This document shows, one piece after another, positions 1 to 12,023 of a stretch of DNA of 64,000 bases (within the stretch, counting starts at the first letter, position 1; the number at the start of each line of letters is the position of its first letter). The DNA lies in the NCBI RefSeq assembly GCF_002237445.1, contig NZ_CP022527.1:1922001-1986000 (forward strand), in the 5' to 3' direction. Under the pieces are notes generated by a model, which was not told where the DNA came from, made no database searches, and saw only the letters and a program-made list of their open reading frames with translations. The DNA comes from Neisseria sp. KEM232. GTDB lineage: Bacteria; Pseudomonadota; Gammaproteobacteria; Burkholderiales; Neisseriaceae. A program made the position numbers and the translations under genes.

Positions 1-444
1 GCGGGCGACGGAGAAGAGCGCGCCGCCCTCGAAGCGCAGGCCGCCGCGCTGGGCATAGGCGGCCGCGTCTCCTTCCTCGGCGCGGTGCGCGATTTGGACG
101 CCTATTTCGCTGCCACCGACATCCTGCTCAACACCCCCGACCTGGCGGGCGACCACGGCGCGGGCGTCGGCAACAACATCCTTGAAGCCGGCCTCTACGA
201 AACTGCCGTCGTCAGCTACGACGTGGCCGGCATCTCCGAAATGGTGGAAAACGGCGTCACCGGCTACTGCACCCCGCTGCGCGACCACACCGCCTTCGCC
301 GCCGCCGTCGAAACCCTCGCCACCGATCCCGCCCTGCGCCGCCGCTTCGGCAGCGCTCTGCGCCGCCGCGTCACCGCCCTCTGCTCCGACGACGAAATCT
401 ACCGCACCACCCTCGCCGCCTACAAAATGGCGGAAAAAACATAA
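1..444 (+). CDS. Glycosyltransferase, C-terminal part (cut by window start)
   Basis: The reading frame is open from base 1, so the protein begins outside the window; 147 residues are visible. The visible part has the C-terminal Rossmann half of GT-B glycosyltransferases (GT4 type): a segment ending in FLGAVRDLDAYFAATDILL, then an acidic donor-binding loop (GNNILEAGLYETAVVSYDV) where the nucleotide-sugar would sit, then a helical tail. Such enzymes move a sugar from a nucleotide donor onto lipooligosaccharide or another glycan at the inner membrane. Donor and acceptor cannot be read here. It stops with TAA and is followed by an uptake-sequence hairpin. The GTG at 85 is internal, not the start. 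Confidence 0.75.
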   Translation, partial: AGDGEERAALEAQAAALGIGGRVSFLGAVRDLDAYFAATDILLNTPDLAGDHGAGVGNNILEAGLYETAVVSYDVAGISEMVENGVTGYCTPLRDHTAFAAAVETLATDPALRRRFGSALRRRVTALCSDDEIYRTTLAAYKMAEKT

Positions 445-474
445 ACGTGTCCGCCCGCAAGCGGCAAGGGCGAA

Positions 475-501
475 AGGCCGTCTGAAAATTTCAGACGGCC
501 T
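475..501. terminator. Inverted pair of DNA uptake sequences, likely terminator
   Basis: AGGCCGTCTGAA and its reverse complement face each other with only a few bases between them, 31 bp after the glycosyltransferase stop. This is the usual Neisseria arrangement in which a DUS pair forms the terminator hairpin. Confidence 0.7.
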
Positions 502-584
502 GCGTTTGCCGACCCTACCCGCGCGTGGGGCGCAGCAGAGAAAAACAGACAAGACAAGCACACGTTTTTTTATCCGCAGGAATC

Positions 585-636
585 AGGCCGTCTGAACCCT
601 TTTTAACTTCGTTGAAGCTCCGCTTTCAGACGGCCT
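585..636. terminator. Spaced inverted DUS pair downstream of aat
   Basis: An AG-DUS at 585 faces its inverse ending at 636, with an inner GAAGC/GCTTC-type stem between. It lies just past the stop of aat, which is read on the minus strand, and would form a long hairpin between the two convergent genes. Confidence 0.6.
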
Positions 637-649
637 TTCGCTCTTTAAT

Positions 650-1405
650 TTAAAGAGCCGCCGCGCCACGCCCGCCCGCACCGCCCGTATTATCCGCCAC
701 CACCGCAGCGCCGATGTCCGCCGCCAAAGTCTGCGCGTTCAGCGTGCGCAAGGCCGTCTGAAAATCCGAGAAATCCATGGCTTGCGAACCGAAGCGGCGC
801 AGGTGCTCCGTGTCCTGCTGGCAGTCGATCAGCGCGATGCCGCAGCGGGCGAGAAAGGGAACGGCGCAGGCAAAGGCGGTTTTCGACGCATCGGGCGCGT
901 CGGCAAACATCGATTCGCCGTAAAACACACGCCCGATCTGCACGCCGTAAAACCCGCCCGCCAGTTTCAGACGACCGCCGGCATCGGGCAGAAAACACTC
1001 GAAGGAATGCGCGTGCCCCAGCCTGTGCAGCGCCGTATAGGCCGTCTGAAATTCGGGCGCAATCCATGTGCCGTCCTGCCCCGGGCGCGGTTTGGCGGCG
1101 CAGGCGGCGACAACGTCGGCAAAACGGCGGTTGGCGGTAACAAGATAAGGCTTGTTGCGCAGCGTCTTCGCCAGCGAACGGCCGACGCGCAGATTCTGCG
1201 GCAGCAGCACCGCCCTCGGCGCGGTGGCAAACCAGTAGAACAGCCCGTTTTCGGAAAACCACGGAAACACGCCCGCGCGGTAGGCCGCCAGCAGCCGCCC
1301 CGTGTCCAAATCGGCGCTGACGCCCACCAGCCCGTCCCTTTCGCGCAGGGCGCGGGCGGGGTCGGGGAAACGGTAGTCGAGCGGCGGAAGAAAGGGAACG
1401 GTCAT
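650..1405 (-). CDS. aat: Leucyl/phenylalanyl-tRNA--protein transferase
   Basis: Aat moves Leu or Phe from its tRNA to the N-terminus of proteins ending in Arg or Lys, marking them for ClpAP (N-end rule), in the cytoplasm. The 251-residue product has the family's usual length and N-terminal signature (FPxxxxAxxxGLVG pattern followed by AYRxGVFPWF), the FYWFATAPRAVL segment, and the conserved LAGGFYGVQIGRVFYGESMF core and DCQ motif. The start is the first ATG. A Correia element begins 29 bp upstream, so its promoter may lie on or next to that repeat. The gene contains an internal AG-DUS near its 3' end. No partner genes are adjacent. Confidence 0.95.
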   Translation of the reverse strand: MTVPFLPPLDYRFPDPARALRERDGLVGVSADLDTGRLLAAYRAGVFPWFSENGLFYWFATAPRAVLLPQNLRVGRSLAKTLRNKPYLVTANRRFADVVAACAAKPRPGQDGTWIAPEFQTAYTALHRLGHAHSFECFLPDAGGRLKLAGGFYGVQIGRVFYGESMFADAPDASKTAFACAVPFLARCGIALIDCQQDTEHLRRFGSQAMDFSDFQTALRTLNAQTLAADIGAAVVADNTGGAGGRGAAAL

Positions 1406-1433
1406 AACGGCAGCCTGCGGAAAAAAACGCGAT

Positions 1434-1588
1434 TATAGCGAGCCAACACGAAAATCTACGGCCTTGCTGCGCCTTAGCTCGAAGAAGGCGGTTTTCTACG
1501 GCATTGGAAATGCCAAGAAAACCAGTTTCATACTGCTTGTACTGCCTTCGGCTTACTGCCTTGTATCTTTTGTGTTGGCTCGCTTACA
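1434..1588. repeat. Correia element (CREE), long form, upstream of aat
   Basis: About 155 bp with inverted termini (TATAGCGAGCCAACACGAAA and its near-complement) and the CREE core (TACTGCCTTCGGC, GCTGCGCCTTAGCTCG). The length fits the long Correia class; an inner block of about 50 bp, containing GGCATTGGAAATGCC, is present here and missing from the short copies at 7025, 33481 and 36143. The termini look like a mixture of the two terminal types seen in this window. It sits directly upstream of aat and may carry its promoter. Confidence 0.85.
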
Positions 1589-1615
1589 GAGTGCAGGCTG
1601 CCAAGGCGGTTTTGC

Positions 1616-1731
1616 AAACCGCCACCCCCTCCCCAACCCTCCCACGCGCTTGGAGCGCAGGGGAGGGAGTGGAAATACAGAGGCGGCAGAAAGGCCGTCT
1701 GAAAACCCGTAACAGGGCTTTCAGACGGCCT
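1616..1731. repeat. GC-rich dispersed repeat plus DUS hairpin between CREE and gcvP
   Basis: A GC-rich stem (CCCTCCC...GGGAGGG) followed by AGTGGAAATACAGAGGCGGCA and an inverted DUS pair (1692-1731). The same block recurs at 39318-39412, and a related stem occurs at 50600-50640. The DUS pair lies 37 bp past the gcvP stop and is its likely terminator. Confidence 0.6.
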
Positions 1732-1767
1732 TTTATGCCTTTAAAGGGAGCAAAACGCTACCTGCGT

Positions 1768-4620
<2,853 letters not shown>

Positions 4621-4804
4621 GTTTTTTCCTTTGAGTGGGTTGGCATGAGGCCGTCTGAAAACGGGCGCGGCAAAACGCGCGGATTGTAACACCGTTGCCC
4701 GCGTTTTCACGTTGGCGGAGCGGTGTTTCAGACGGCCTCAAACACAACGGGGCGGGGCTGTGCGGCGGTACGGGCGCGATGGTGGAAAAAATTGTCCTGC
4801 GGGG

Positions 4805-4832
4805 CTTGAATTCGCCTGCCGCAGCCCTATTT
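4805..4832 (+). promoter_or_regulatory. Sigma-32 (RpoH) type promoter for groES-groEL
   Basis: CTTGAA at 4805-4810, a 14-base spacer and CCCTATTT at 4825-4832 match the heat-shock consensus CTTGAA-N13-15-CCCATNT closely. It lies 94 bp upstream of groES in the 305-bp gap after gcvP. No CIRCE (HrcA) palindrome is seen. The rest of the gap holds one spaced DUS pair near 4649 and 4728. Confidence 0.65.
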
Positions 4833-4925
4833 TCCCGCCGTTGGGTCGGGCGGCGCGCCGTCCGACTGCCGATTCGACCGCAAAGGTCTGTTTTTTATGA
4901 CTGTCAACTTAATGGAGATTTTTTT

Positions 4926-5213
4926 ATGACCATCCGTCCCCTGCACGACCGCGTCGTCGTCAAACGCTTGGAAGCCGAAGAAAAAACCGCCTCCGGTATC
5001 GTCCTGCCCGGCGCGGCCGCCGAAAAACCCGATATGGGCGAAGTGATCGCCGTGGGCGCGGGCAAAGTCGGCGAAGACGGCCAACGCCGTGCGCTTGACG
5101 TGAAAGTCGGCGACAAAGTGATTTTCGGCAAATACAGCGGCCAAACCGTCAAAGCCGACGGCGAAGAGCTGCTGGTGATGCGCGAAGAAGACATCTTCGG
5201 CATCGTCGAGTAA
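4926..5213 (+). CDS. groES: Co-chaperonin GroES (10 kDa)
   Basis: GroES is the seven-subunit lid of the GroEL folding chamber. The 95-residue product is full length, beginning MTIRPLHDRVVVKR and carrying the mobile loop (about residues 17-34, with the IVLP hydrophobic tripeptide region) and the C-terminal EEDIFGIVE. The ATG at 4926 follows GGAGA at good spacing; longer upstream in-frame extensions lack a ribosome site. It is the first gene of the heat-shock operon with groEL, 100 bp upstream of it, with a DUS hairpin (about 5222-5263) in between that may set the protein ratio. Confidence 0.97.
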   Translation: MTIRPLHDRVVVKRLEAEEKTASGIVLPGAAAEKPDMGEVIAVGAGKVGEDGQRRALDVKVGDKVIFGKYSGQTVKADGEELLVMREEDIFGIVE

Positions 5214-5221
5214 GTTTTTAT

Positions 5222-5263
5222 GCGGCCGTCTGAAAGCCCCCTTTTCCTTTTTTCAGACGGCCT
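5222..5263 (+). terminator. DUS hairpin in the groES-groEL gap
   Basis: GGCCGTCTGAAA and its inverse flank a CCCCCTTTTCC loop between the two chaperonin genes. It may act as a partial terminator or as an mRNA end-stabilising stem; both genes are expected to be co-transcribed. Confidence 0.5.
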
Positions 5264-5313
5264 CCCGACAGCAGAAACAAACATTTGATTATTGATATTT
5301 GGAGTAAATGAAT

Positions 5314-6951
<1,638 letters not shown>

Positions 6952-6987
6952 GAGGCCGTCTGAACGCCTGACGTACAAGCGTTGAAA

Positions 6988-7026
6988 AAAACACCCGCAG
7001 GGTTTGCGCCCTGCGGGTGTTTTTTA
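6988..7026 (+). terminator. Rho-independent terminator of groESL
   Basis: ACACCCGCAGGG-TTTG-CGCCCTGCGGGTGT followed by a T run; a clean GC-rich stem 37 bp after the groEL stop. The T run abuts the first base of a Correia element. Confidence 0.9.
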
Positions 7027-7130
7027 TAGTGAGCCAAAATAAAAAAGATACAAGGCAGCAAGCCGCAGACAGTATGGGTAATACGGCAAGGCGCAGCAAC
7101 GCCGTAGATTTTTTATTTTGGCTCACTATA
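7025..7130. repeat. Correia element (CREE), short form
   Basis: 106 bp, ends TATAGTGAGCCAAAATAAAA and its exact type of complement (ending GGCTCACTATA), with the conserved core GATACAAGGCAGCAAGCCGCAG. It lacks the inner block of about 50 bp of the long copies. It lies between the convergent groEL and hemL genes. Confidence 0.9.
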
Positions 7131-7233
7131 TCGTTGAGGCCGTCTGAAAAGACAGCACAGGCACACAAACATCCGTTCCGTCTGTATGAAAACGTGTGCT
7201 TCTCGGGACGGTACACTACCGCGTTTGAAAGAT

Positions 7234-7271
7234 TGAGGCCGTCTGAAAAGTACAAAACGTTTTCAGACGGT
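7234..7271 (-). terminator. DUS hairpin downstream of hemL
   Basis: AGGCCGTCTGAAAA faces TTTTCAGACGGTCT, one base off a perfect DUS, 28 bp beyond the hemL stop. A further single DUS lies at about 7138. Confidence 0.6.
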
Positions 7272-7298
7272 CTTTGTGTTTGGCGATTTCGTTTTATC

Positions 7299-8582
7299 TC
7301 AACCTACCATCGCCTTAAACACTTCTTTCGCGGCAGACACGGTTTCGTCTATCAGCTCAGGCGTATGCGCGGCGGAAACGAAGCCTGCTTCATAGGCCGA
7401 AGGGCCGAAGACGACTTGTTTGTCGAGCATACCGTGGAAGAAGGTTTTGAAGCCGTCGGTGTTCGAGCGCACCATGTCGGCGTAGTTGCGCGGCAGGCCG
7501 TCGGCGAAATACAAGCCGAACATGCCGCCCACGCTGTCGGCGGAGAATGCGATGCCTGCGGCTGCGGCTGCGGCCTGAAAGCCCTGCACCAATTGTTCGG
7601 TACGCGCGGTCAGGTTTTCGTAGAACCCGGGGCGCTGGATGATTTCCAGCGTTTTCAAACCGGCGGCGACGGCGACGGGGTTGCCCGACAAAGTACCGGC
7701 CTGATACACGCCGCCCAGCGGGGAGATGGCGGACATAATGTCTTTGCGCCCGCCAAACGCCGCCAGCGGCATACCGCCGCCGATGACTTTGCCCATGGTG
7801 GTCAAATCGGGCGTGATGCCGTGCAGCGACTGGGCGCCGCCGAGCGCGACGCGGAAACCGGTCATCACTTCGTCGTAAATCAATACCGCGCCGTGGCGGG
7901 CGGTAAGGGAGCGCAGGGCTTTGACAAAGTTTTCAGACGGCCTGACCAAGTTCATATTGCCGGCAAACGGCTCAACAATGACGCAGGCGATTTCGCCGCC
8001 GATTTGCGCGAAGGTTTCTTCCAGTTGCGCGACATTGTTGTATTCCAACACCAGCGTGTGCTTGGTGAAATCGGCGGGCACACCGGCGGACGACGGGTTG
8101 CCGAACGTGAGCAAACCGCTGCCCGCTTTCACCAGCAGGCTGTCGGAATGGCCGTGGTAGCAGCCCTCGAATTTGACGATTTTGTCGCGGCCGGTAAAGC
8201 CGCGTGCCAGGCGGATGGCCGACATGGTCGCTTCCGTGCCCGAACTCACCAAACGCACCTGTTCGACGCTGGGCACGAGTTTGGCGATTTCTTCGGCAAT
8301 CACGATTTCGCCTTCGGTGGGCGCGCCAAACGACAAACCGCCCAAGGCCGCTTCGCGCACGGCTTCAATCACTTCGGGATGCGCGTGGCCGACAATCGCC
8401 GGCCCCCACGAGCCGACGTAGTCAATATAGCGCGTGCCGTCGGCATCCCACACATAGGCGCCCTCGGCCTTTTGGATGAAACGCGGCACGCCGCCGACGC
8501 TGCCGAAGGCGCGCACGGGCGAATTGACGCCGCCGGGAATGATGTTTTTGGCGCGGGTGAAAAGTTGTTCGTTGCGGGTCAT
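7299..8582 (-). CDS. hemL: Glutamate-1-semialdehyde 2,1-aminomutase
   Basis: HemL converts glutamate-1-semialdehyde to 5-aminolevulinate in the C5 route to haem, in the cytoplasm. The 427-residue product is of normal length, with fold-type I aminotransferase features: the N-terminal GGVNSPVRAF motif, the EPFAGNMNLVRP segment, IYDEVMTGFR, and the PLP lysine in TTMGKVIGGGMP near residue 265. The ATG at 8582 has AAGGAAA upstream. A DUS lies inside the gene near 7934. hemE, a later step of the same pathway, lies in the same window at 56.2 kb but separately. Confidence 0.96.
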   Translation of the reverse strand: MTRNEQLFTRAKNIIPGGVNSPVRAFGSVGGVPRFIQKAEGAYVWDADGTRYIDYVGSWGPAIVGHAHPEVIEAVREAALGGLSFGAPTEGEIVIAEEIAKLVPSVEQVRLVSSGTEATMSAIRLARGFTGRDKIVKFEGCYHGHSDSLLVKAGSGLLTFGNPSSAGVPADFTKHTLVLEYNNVAQLEETFAQIGGEIACVIVEPFAGNMNLVRPSENFVKALRSLTARHGAVLIYDEVMTGFRVALGGAQSLHGITPDLTTMGKVIGGGMPLAAFGGRKDIMSAISPLGGVYQAGTLSGNPVAVAAGLKTLEIIQRPGFYENLTARTEQLVQGFQAAAAAAGIAFSADSVGGMFGLYFADGLPRNYADMVRSNTDGFKTFFHGMLDKQVVFGPSAYEAGFVSAAHTPELIDETVSAAKEVFKAMVG

Positions 8583-8592
8583 GGGGGTTTCC

Positions 8593-8832
8593 TTATTTTG
8601 ATGCGGATGGGGTTTGAGGCCGTCTGAAAATGTCTTTAATCAAACTGCCTGCGGGAGAGTCGGTTTCGGTTTTGACATCGTGGCTGAAACGGTAGTCGGA
8701 CACGGTGTCGCCGTCGTAGTCGATGCACAGCTTCCATGTGTCGCGGCGGCTTTTCATGTAGAAAAAATTGGTCGGCAGGAAATTGTAGAGCGGCAGGCGG
8801 CGCACGGCGGTTTTCCAAACGGATAAAAGCAC
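8593..8832 (-). CDS. Small hypothetical protein upstream of hemL
   Basis: A 79-codon frame starting with GTG at 8832; an in-frame stop lies three codons upstream, which rules out a longer form. The middle (FYMKSRRDTWKLCIDYDGDT) reads like a structured small protein, and the last 15 or so residues are encoded across a DUS (FRRPQT), which usually marks the end of a gene in this genome. It stops 10 bp before hemL on the same strand, so the two may be co-transcribed. An internal ATG at codon 26 is an alternative start. I do not recognise the family. Confidence 0.5.
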   Translation of the reverse strand: MLLSVWKTAVRRLPLYNFLPTNFFYMKSRRDTWKLCIDYDGDTVSDYRFSHDVKTETDSPAGSLIKDIFRRPQTPSASK

Positions 8833-8996
8833 GGCATTTTACCCTGTTTTCACTTCGTTGAAGCCGCGCTTCGGAAACGCCGTTCCCATGCGGCGGGCGC
8901 GGCCTCCCCGCCGCAGAAGCTGCCGCCGCAAAAAATTGCAGAAAATGCTTGACGGGGCGCGTCTGGCTCATTATTATGCGCGCTTTCCTTTCTTAC

Positions 8997-9072
8997 GGGT
9001 CGTTAGCTCAGTCGGTAGAGCAGCGGACTTTTAATCCGTTGGTCGAGCGTTCGAATCGCTCACGACCCACCA
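8997..9072 (+). tRNA. tRNA-Lys (anticodon TTT)
   Basis: 76 bases with encoded CCA. The acceptor stem GGGTCGT pairs with ACGACCC; the D arm (AGCTCAGTCGGTAGAGC), anticodon loop CTTTTAA and T arm with GTTCGAATC are all present. Confidence 0.97.
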
Positions 9073-9078
9073 ATTTTA

Positions 9079-9108
9079 AAGCCGGGTTTTCCAACCCGGC
9101 TTTTTTTT
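9079..9108 (+). terminator. Terminator of tRNA-Lys
   Basis: AGCCGGGTTTTCCAACCCGGCT followed by eight Ts, directly after the tRNA. Confidence 0.9.
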
Positions 9109-9152
9109 GCCCGCATGGCTGACTATGTTTTTCAACCTGTCGGACATGCAGT

Positions 9153-9187
9153 GAAAAACGCCGCCCTTTTTGCAGGGCGGCGTTTTT
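9153..9187. terminator. Bidirectional terminator between tRNA-Lys and uup
   Basis: AAAAACGCCGCCCT-TTTTGC-AGGGCGGCGTTTTT: a long GC stem with A and T runs on both sides, suited to ending the minus-strand uup gene and any read-through from the tRNA. Confidence 0.85.
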
Positions 9188-9221
9188 GCGGAAACGCTCT
9201 GCGTATGCCTTTCAGACGGCC

Positions 9222-11138
9222 TCAGCCTGCCCCGCCCTGTTTGGCTTCGAGCGCTTCCCAGCGTTCGAGTTTTTCCATCAGCTCGTTTTCCACCGCTTCC
9301 GCACGCTGTTGCAACTCGGCGGCTTTTTCGTAGTCGCGGAACACTTCGGGGTCGGACAGTTGCGCGGCCAGTTCGTTTTGTTCGGTTTCGAGGGCGGCGA
9401 TTTCGTCGGGCAGGGTATCGAGTTCGCGCTGCTCTTTGTAGGAGAGTTTGACGGTGCGGTTGGCCTTGGGTTTGGCAGACTTGGCGGATGCGTCTTCGGG
9501 CGCGGGTTTCGCAGGTGCGGCAGCCTGAAAAGCCTGCTCGCGGTTTTTGGCATCGAGATAGTCCTGATAGCCGCCGACATATTCTTTCAGACGGCCTTCG
9601 CCTTCAAAGACGATGCTTTGGGTAACGACGTTGTCGAGAAAGGTACGGTCGTGCGACACCAGAAACACGGTGCCGTCGTAGTCGCGCAGCAGCTCTTCCA
9701 GCAGCTCCTGCGTGTCGATGTCCAAGTCGTTGGTCGGCTCGTCGAGTACCAGAATATTGGCCGGGCGGGTAAACAGTTTGGCCAGCAGCAGGCGGTTGCG
9801 CTCGCCGCCGGAGAGCGAAGACACGGGGCTTTGCGCGCGGGCGGGGTGGAACAGGAAGTCTTCCAAATAGCCCATCACATGCCGTTTTTTGCCGCCGATT
9901 TCCACATAGTCGTTGCCCTGGCCTAAGGTGTAGAACACGGTGTCGTTTTCGTTGAGCGCGCTGCGGAACTGGTCGAAATAGGCGGTTTCCTGCTTGCTGC
10001 CGAGACGGATTTTGCCCGAAGTTGGCGAGAGTTCGCCCAAAATCAGCTTTAAAAAGGTGGTTTTACCGATGCCGTTGGCGCCGATCAGGCCGATTTTGTC
10101 GCCGCGCTGAATCACGGCGGAGAAGTCGCGCATGATGGGCTTGCCGCCGTAGTCGAAGCTGGCGTGTTCGAGTTCGGCGATGATTTTGCCGCTTTTTTCG
10201 CCGGCATCGAGTTTGAACGACACCTGCCCCTGCCGCTCGCGGCGCGCGGCGCGTTGGCGGCGCAGCTCTTCCAAACGGCGCACGCGGCCTTCGTTGCGGG
10301 TGCGCCGCGCTTCGATGCCTTTGCGTATCCACGCTTCTTCCTGGGCGTGGAATTTGTCGAACAGGCGGTTGTGCTCGGCTTCCACCGCCAGCTCTTCGGC
10401 TTTTTTCTCGCTGTAACGCGCGAATGAGCCGGGGTAGGAGCGCAAAATGCCGCGATCAAGTTCGACAATGCGCGTGGCAATGTGGTCGAGAAAACGGCGG
10501 TCGTGGGTGATCACAATCAGGCTGCCTGAAAAGCCGCGCAGCAGGTTTTCCAGCCAGATGATGGCATCGATGTCCAAGTGGTTGGTCGGCTCATCGAGCA
10601 GCAGGATATCGGGCTTTTGCACCCAGGCCTGCGCCAGCGCGACGCGCTTTTTCTGGCCGCCGGACAGGTTGGCGATGGTTTCGTTTTCAGGCAGCCCCAA
10701 TTCGCCGATGGTCTGGCGCACGGCGGCGTCGAACTGCCAGCCGTTTTGCGCTTCGATTTGGTTTTGCAGCGCGTTCATTTCGGCGGTGAGTTCTACGTTT
10801 TCAGGCTGCTTTTCCAGTTCCGAGAGCACCGCATGATAGCGGCGCAGCACGTCGCGCAGGCTGCCCAGCCCTTCGGATACGGCGTCGAACACCGTGGCCT
10901 GCGGGTCGAAAAAACTCTCCTGCGGCACATACACCGTTTTCAGGCCGTTTTGTAAAACGAGCTGGCCGTCGTCGGGCTTCTGCACACCGGCCAGGATTTT
11001 CAACAGCGAGGACTTGCCCGCGCCGTTGCGCCCGATGAGGCCGACGCGCTCGCCGGCGTCGAGTTGGAAAGCGGCTTTGTCGAGCAGGGCGACATGGCCG
11101 ACGGCAAAAGACAGGTTTTCGGCTTGGAGGATGTTCAT
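9222..11138 (-). CDS. uup: ABC-F ATPase Uup-like
   Basis: A cytoplasmic ABC-F protein with two nucleotide-binding domains and no membrane part. Uup-type members act on ribosomes and branched DNA and are tied to precise transposon excision. The 638 residues show Walker A (GRNGAGKSS, about residue 36), signature LSGGQ, Walker B ILLLDEPTNHLD, a long charged linker (about 240-310), then a second set (GANGIGKTT, LSGGERNRLLL, ILVLDEPTNDLD) and a C-terminal Lys/Glu-rich coiled coil of about 100 residues typical of Uup. The start is the ATG at 11138 (MNILQAE); the frame runs 22 codons further without support. Several Kingella-type uptake words (AGGCAGCCTGAA) lie inside. Confidence 0.9.
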   Translation of the reverse strand: MNILQAENLSFAVGHVALLDKAAFQLDAGERVGLIGRNGAGKSSLLKILAGVQKPDDGQLVLQNGLKTVYVPQESFFDPQATVFDAVSEGLGSLRDVLRRYHAVLSELEKQPENVELTAEMNALQNQIEAQNGWQFDAAVRQTIGELGLPENETIANLSGGQKKRVALAQAWVQKPDILLLDEPTNHLDIDAIIWLENLLRGFSGSLIVITHDRRFLDHIATRIVELDRGILRSYPGSFARYSEKKAEELAVEAEHNRLFDKFHAQEEAWIRKGIEARRTRNEGRVRRLEELRRQRAARRERQGQVSFKLDAGEKSGKIIAELEHASFDYGGKPIMRDFSAVIQRGDKIGLIGANGIGKTTFLKLILGELSPTSGKIRLGSKQETAYFDQFRSALNENDTVFYTLGQGNDYVEIGGKKRHVMGYLEDFLFHPARAQSPVSSLSGGERNRLLLAKLFTRPANILVLDEPTNDLDIDTQELLEELLRDYDGTVFLVSHDRTFLDNVVTQSIVFEGEGRLKEYVGGYQDYLDAKNREQAFQAAAPAKPAPEDASAKSAKPKANRTVKLSYKEQRELDTLPDEIAALETEQNELAAQLSDPEVFRDYEKAAELQQRAEAVENELMEKLERWEALEAKQGGAG

Positions 11139-11221
11139 GGGTTTGGGTTTCAACGGGATGGCAAAGGGGCGGATTGTACAGGCAAAAGGCCGTCTGAAAA
11201 GCACGGGGCATGGGTTGGGAA

Positions 11222-11248
11222 AGGCCGTCTGAAAGTTTCAGACGGCCT
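11222..11248. terminator. DUS hairpin between the TSUP gene and uup
   Basis: AGGCCGTCTGAAAGTTTCAGACGGCCT, a tight inverted DUS pair just past the stop of the TSUP-like gene on the minus strand. Confidence 0.75.
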
Positions 11249-11253
11249 TTGGT

Positions 11254-11931
11254 TCACAATATTGTCAGCGCGATACGGTAAAGCTGCCACAGCGCCCAGG
11301 CGCAGACGGAAAGTCCGGCGAAGAGGCGGACGCGGCGGTTTTGCAGCAGGGTTTTGAGTTGTCCGGCAAACCAGCCGAAGGCCAAAAGATTGGGCAGGGT
11401 ACCCAGCGCGAAGCAGAGCATCAGCAGGCCGCCGTGCAGGGCGCTGCCGCTGCCGAGGGCGTAGAGCGAGGCGCTGTAAACCAGGCCGCAGGGCAGCCAG
11501 CCCCACAGCAGGCCGACGGCGAAACAGGCGGGCACGCTTTTAATCGGCAGCAGGCGGTTGAGCAGCGGGTTGAGCCGTTTCCAGATCGGTTTGCCCGCGC
11601 TTTCGATATGGCGCACGAGGTCGGACAGCCCCGCCAGATAGAGGCCGAGCAGCAGCAGCAGGATGTTGGCGGCGAGGAACAAAACGGTTTGCGCGCCGCG
11701 CGTTTGGTCGAGGGAAATGCCGAACTGGCCGAGCGCGCCGACAATCAGGCCGATGGCGGTGTAGCTGGCGATGCGGCCGAGGTTCATCAGCACAATCAGC
11801 CACAGGCGGTTGATGTGCGGCGGCAGTTGCAGGGCGAAAGCGGAAGAGAGGCCGCCGCACATGGCCAGGCAGTGGCCGCCGCCAAAAAAGCCGAGCAGAA
11901 AGAGGGTGAGGAAGGAGAGGTCGCTGTTCAT
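11254..11931 (-). CDS. TSUP / UreH-2 type six-helix membrane protein
   Basis: 225 residues with six hydrophobic segments. The motif GFFGGGHCLAMCGG near the N-terminus and WGWLPCGLVYSA near residue 145 carry the paired cysteines typical of the sulfite exporter TauE/SafE-like subfamily (UreH_2/DsbD_2 domain) found beside cytochrome cbb3 oxidase assembly genes. Family members are thought to move copper or other metals or small sulfur compounds; the substrate here is unknown. The ATG at 11931 opens the protein and uup lies downstream on the same strand. Ccó-type oxidase genes are not in the window. Confidence 0.8.
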   Translation of the reverse strand: MNSDLSFLTLFLLGFFGGGHCLAMCGGLSSAFALQLPPHINRLWLIVLMNLGRIASYTAIGLIVGALGQFGISLDQTRGAQTVLFLAANILLLLLGLYLAGLSDLVRHIESAGKPIWKRLNPLLNRLLPIKSVPACFAVGLLWGWLPCGLVYSASLYALGSGSALHGGLLMLCFALGTLPNLLAFGWFAGQLKTLLQNRRVRLFAGLSVCAWALWQLYRIALTIL

Positions 11932-11944
11932 GGGTGTGTGCGGG

Positions 11945-11985
11945 TGGGAGGCCGTCCCCGCCTACGCGGGGATGACGTTTCTGAA
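11945..11985. repeat. dRS3-like degenerate repeat
   Basis: GTCCCCGCCTACGCGGGGATGACGTTTCTGAAAA. Related copies lie at 32291, 53990-54045 and 55872-55910. It appears to be a decayed form of the Neisseria dRS3 palindrome, linked to a CGTTTCTGAAA tail. Confidence 0.5.
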
Positions 11986-12023
11986 AAAGGAGAAAACAGG
12001 GTTTTCAGACGGCCTTAATGCAG

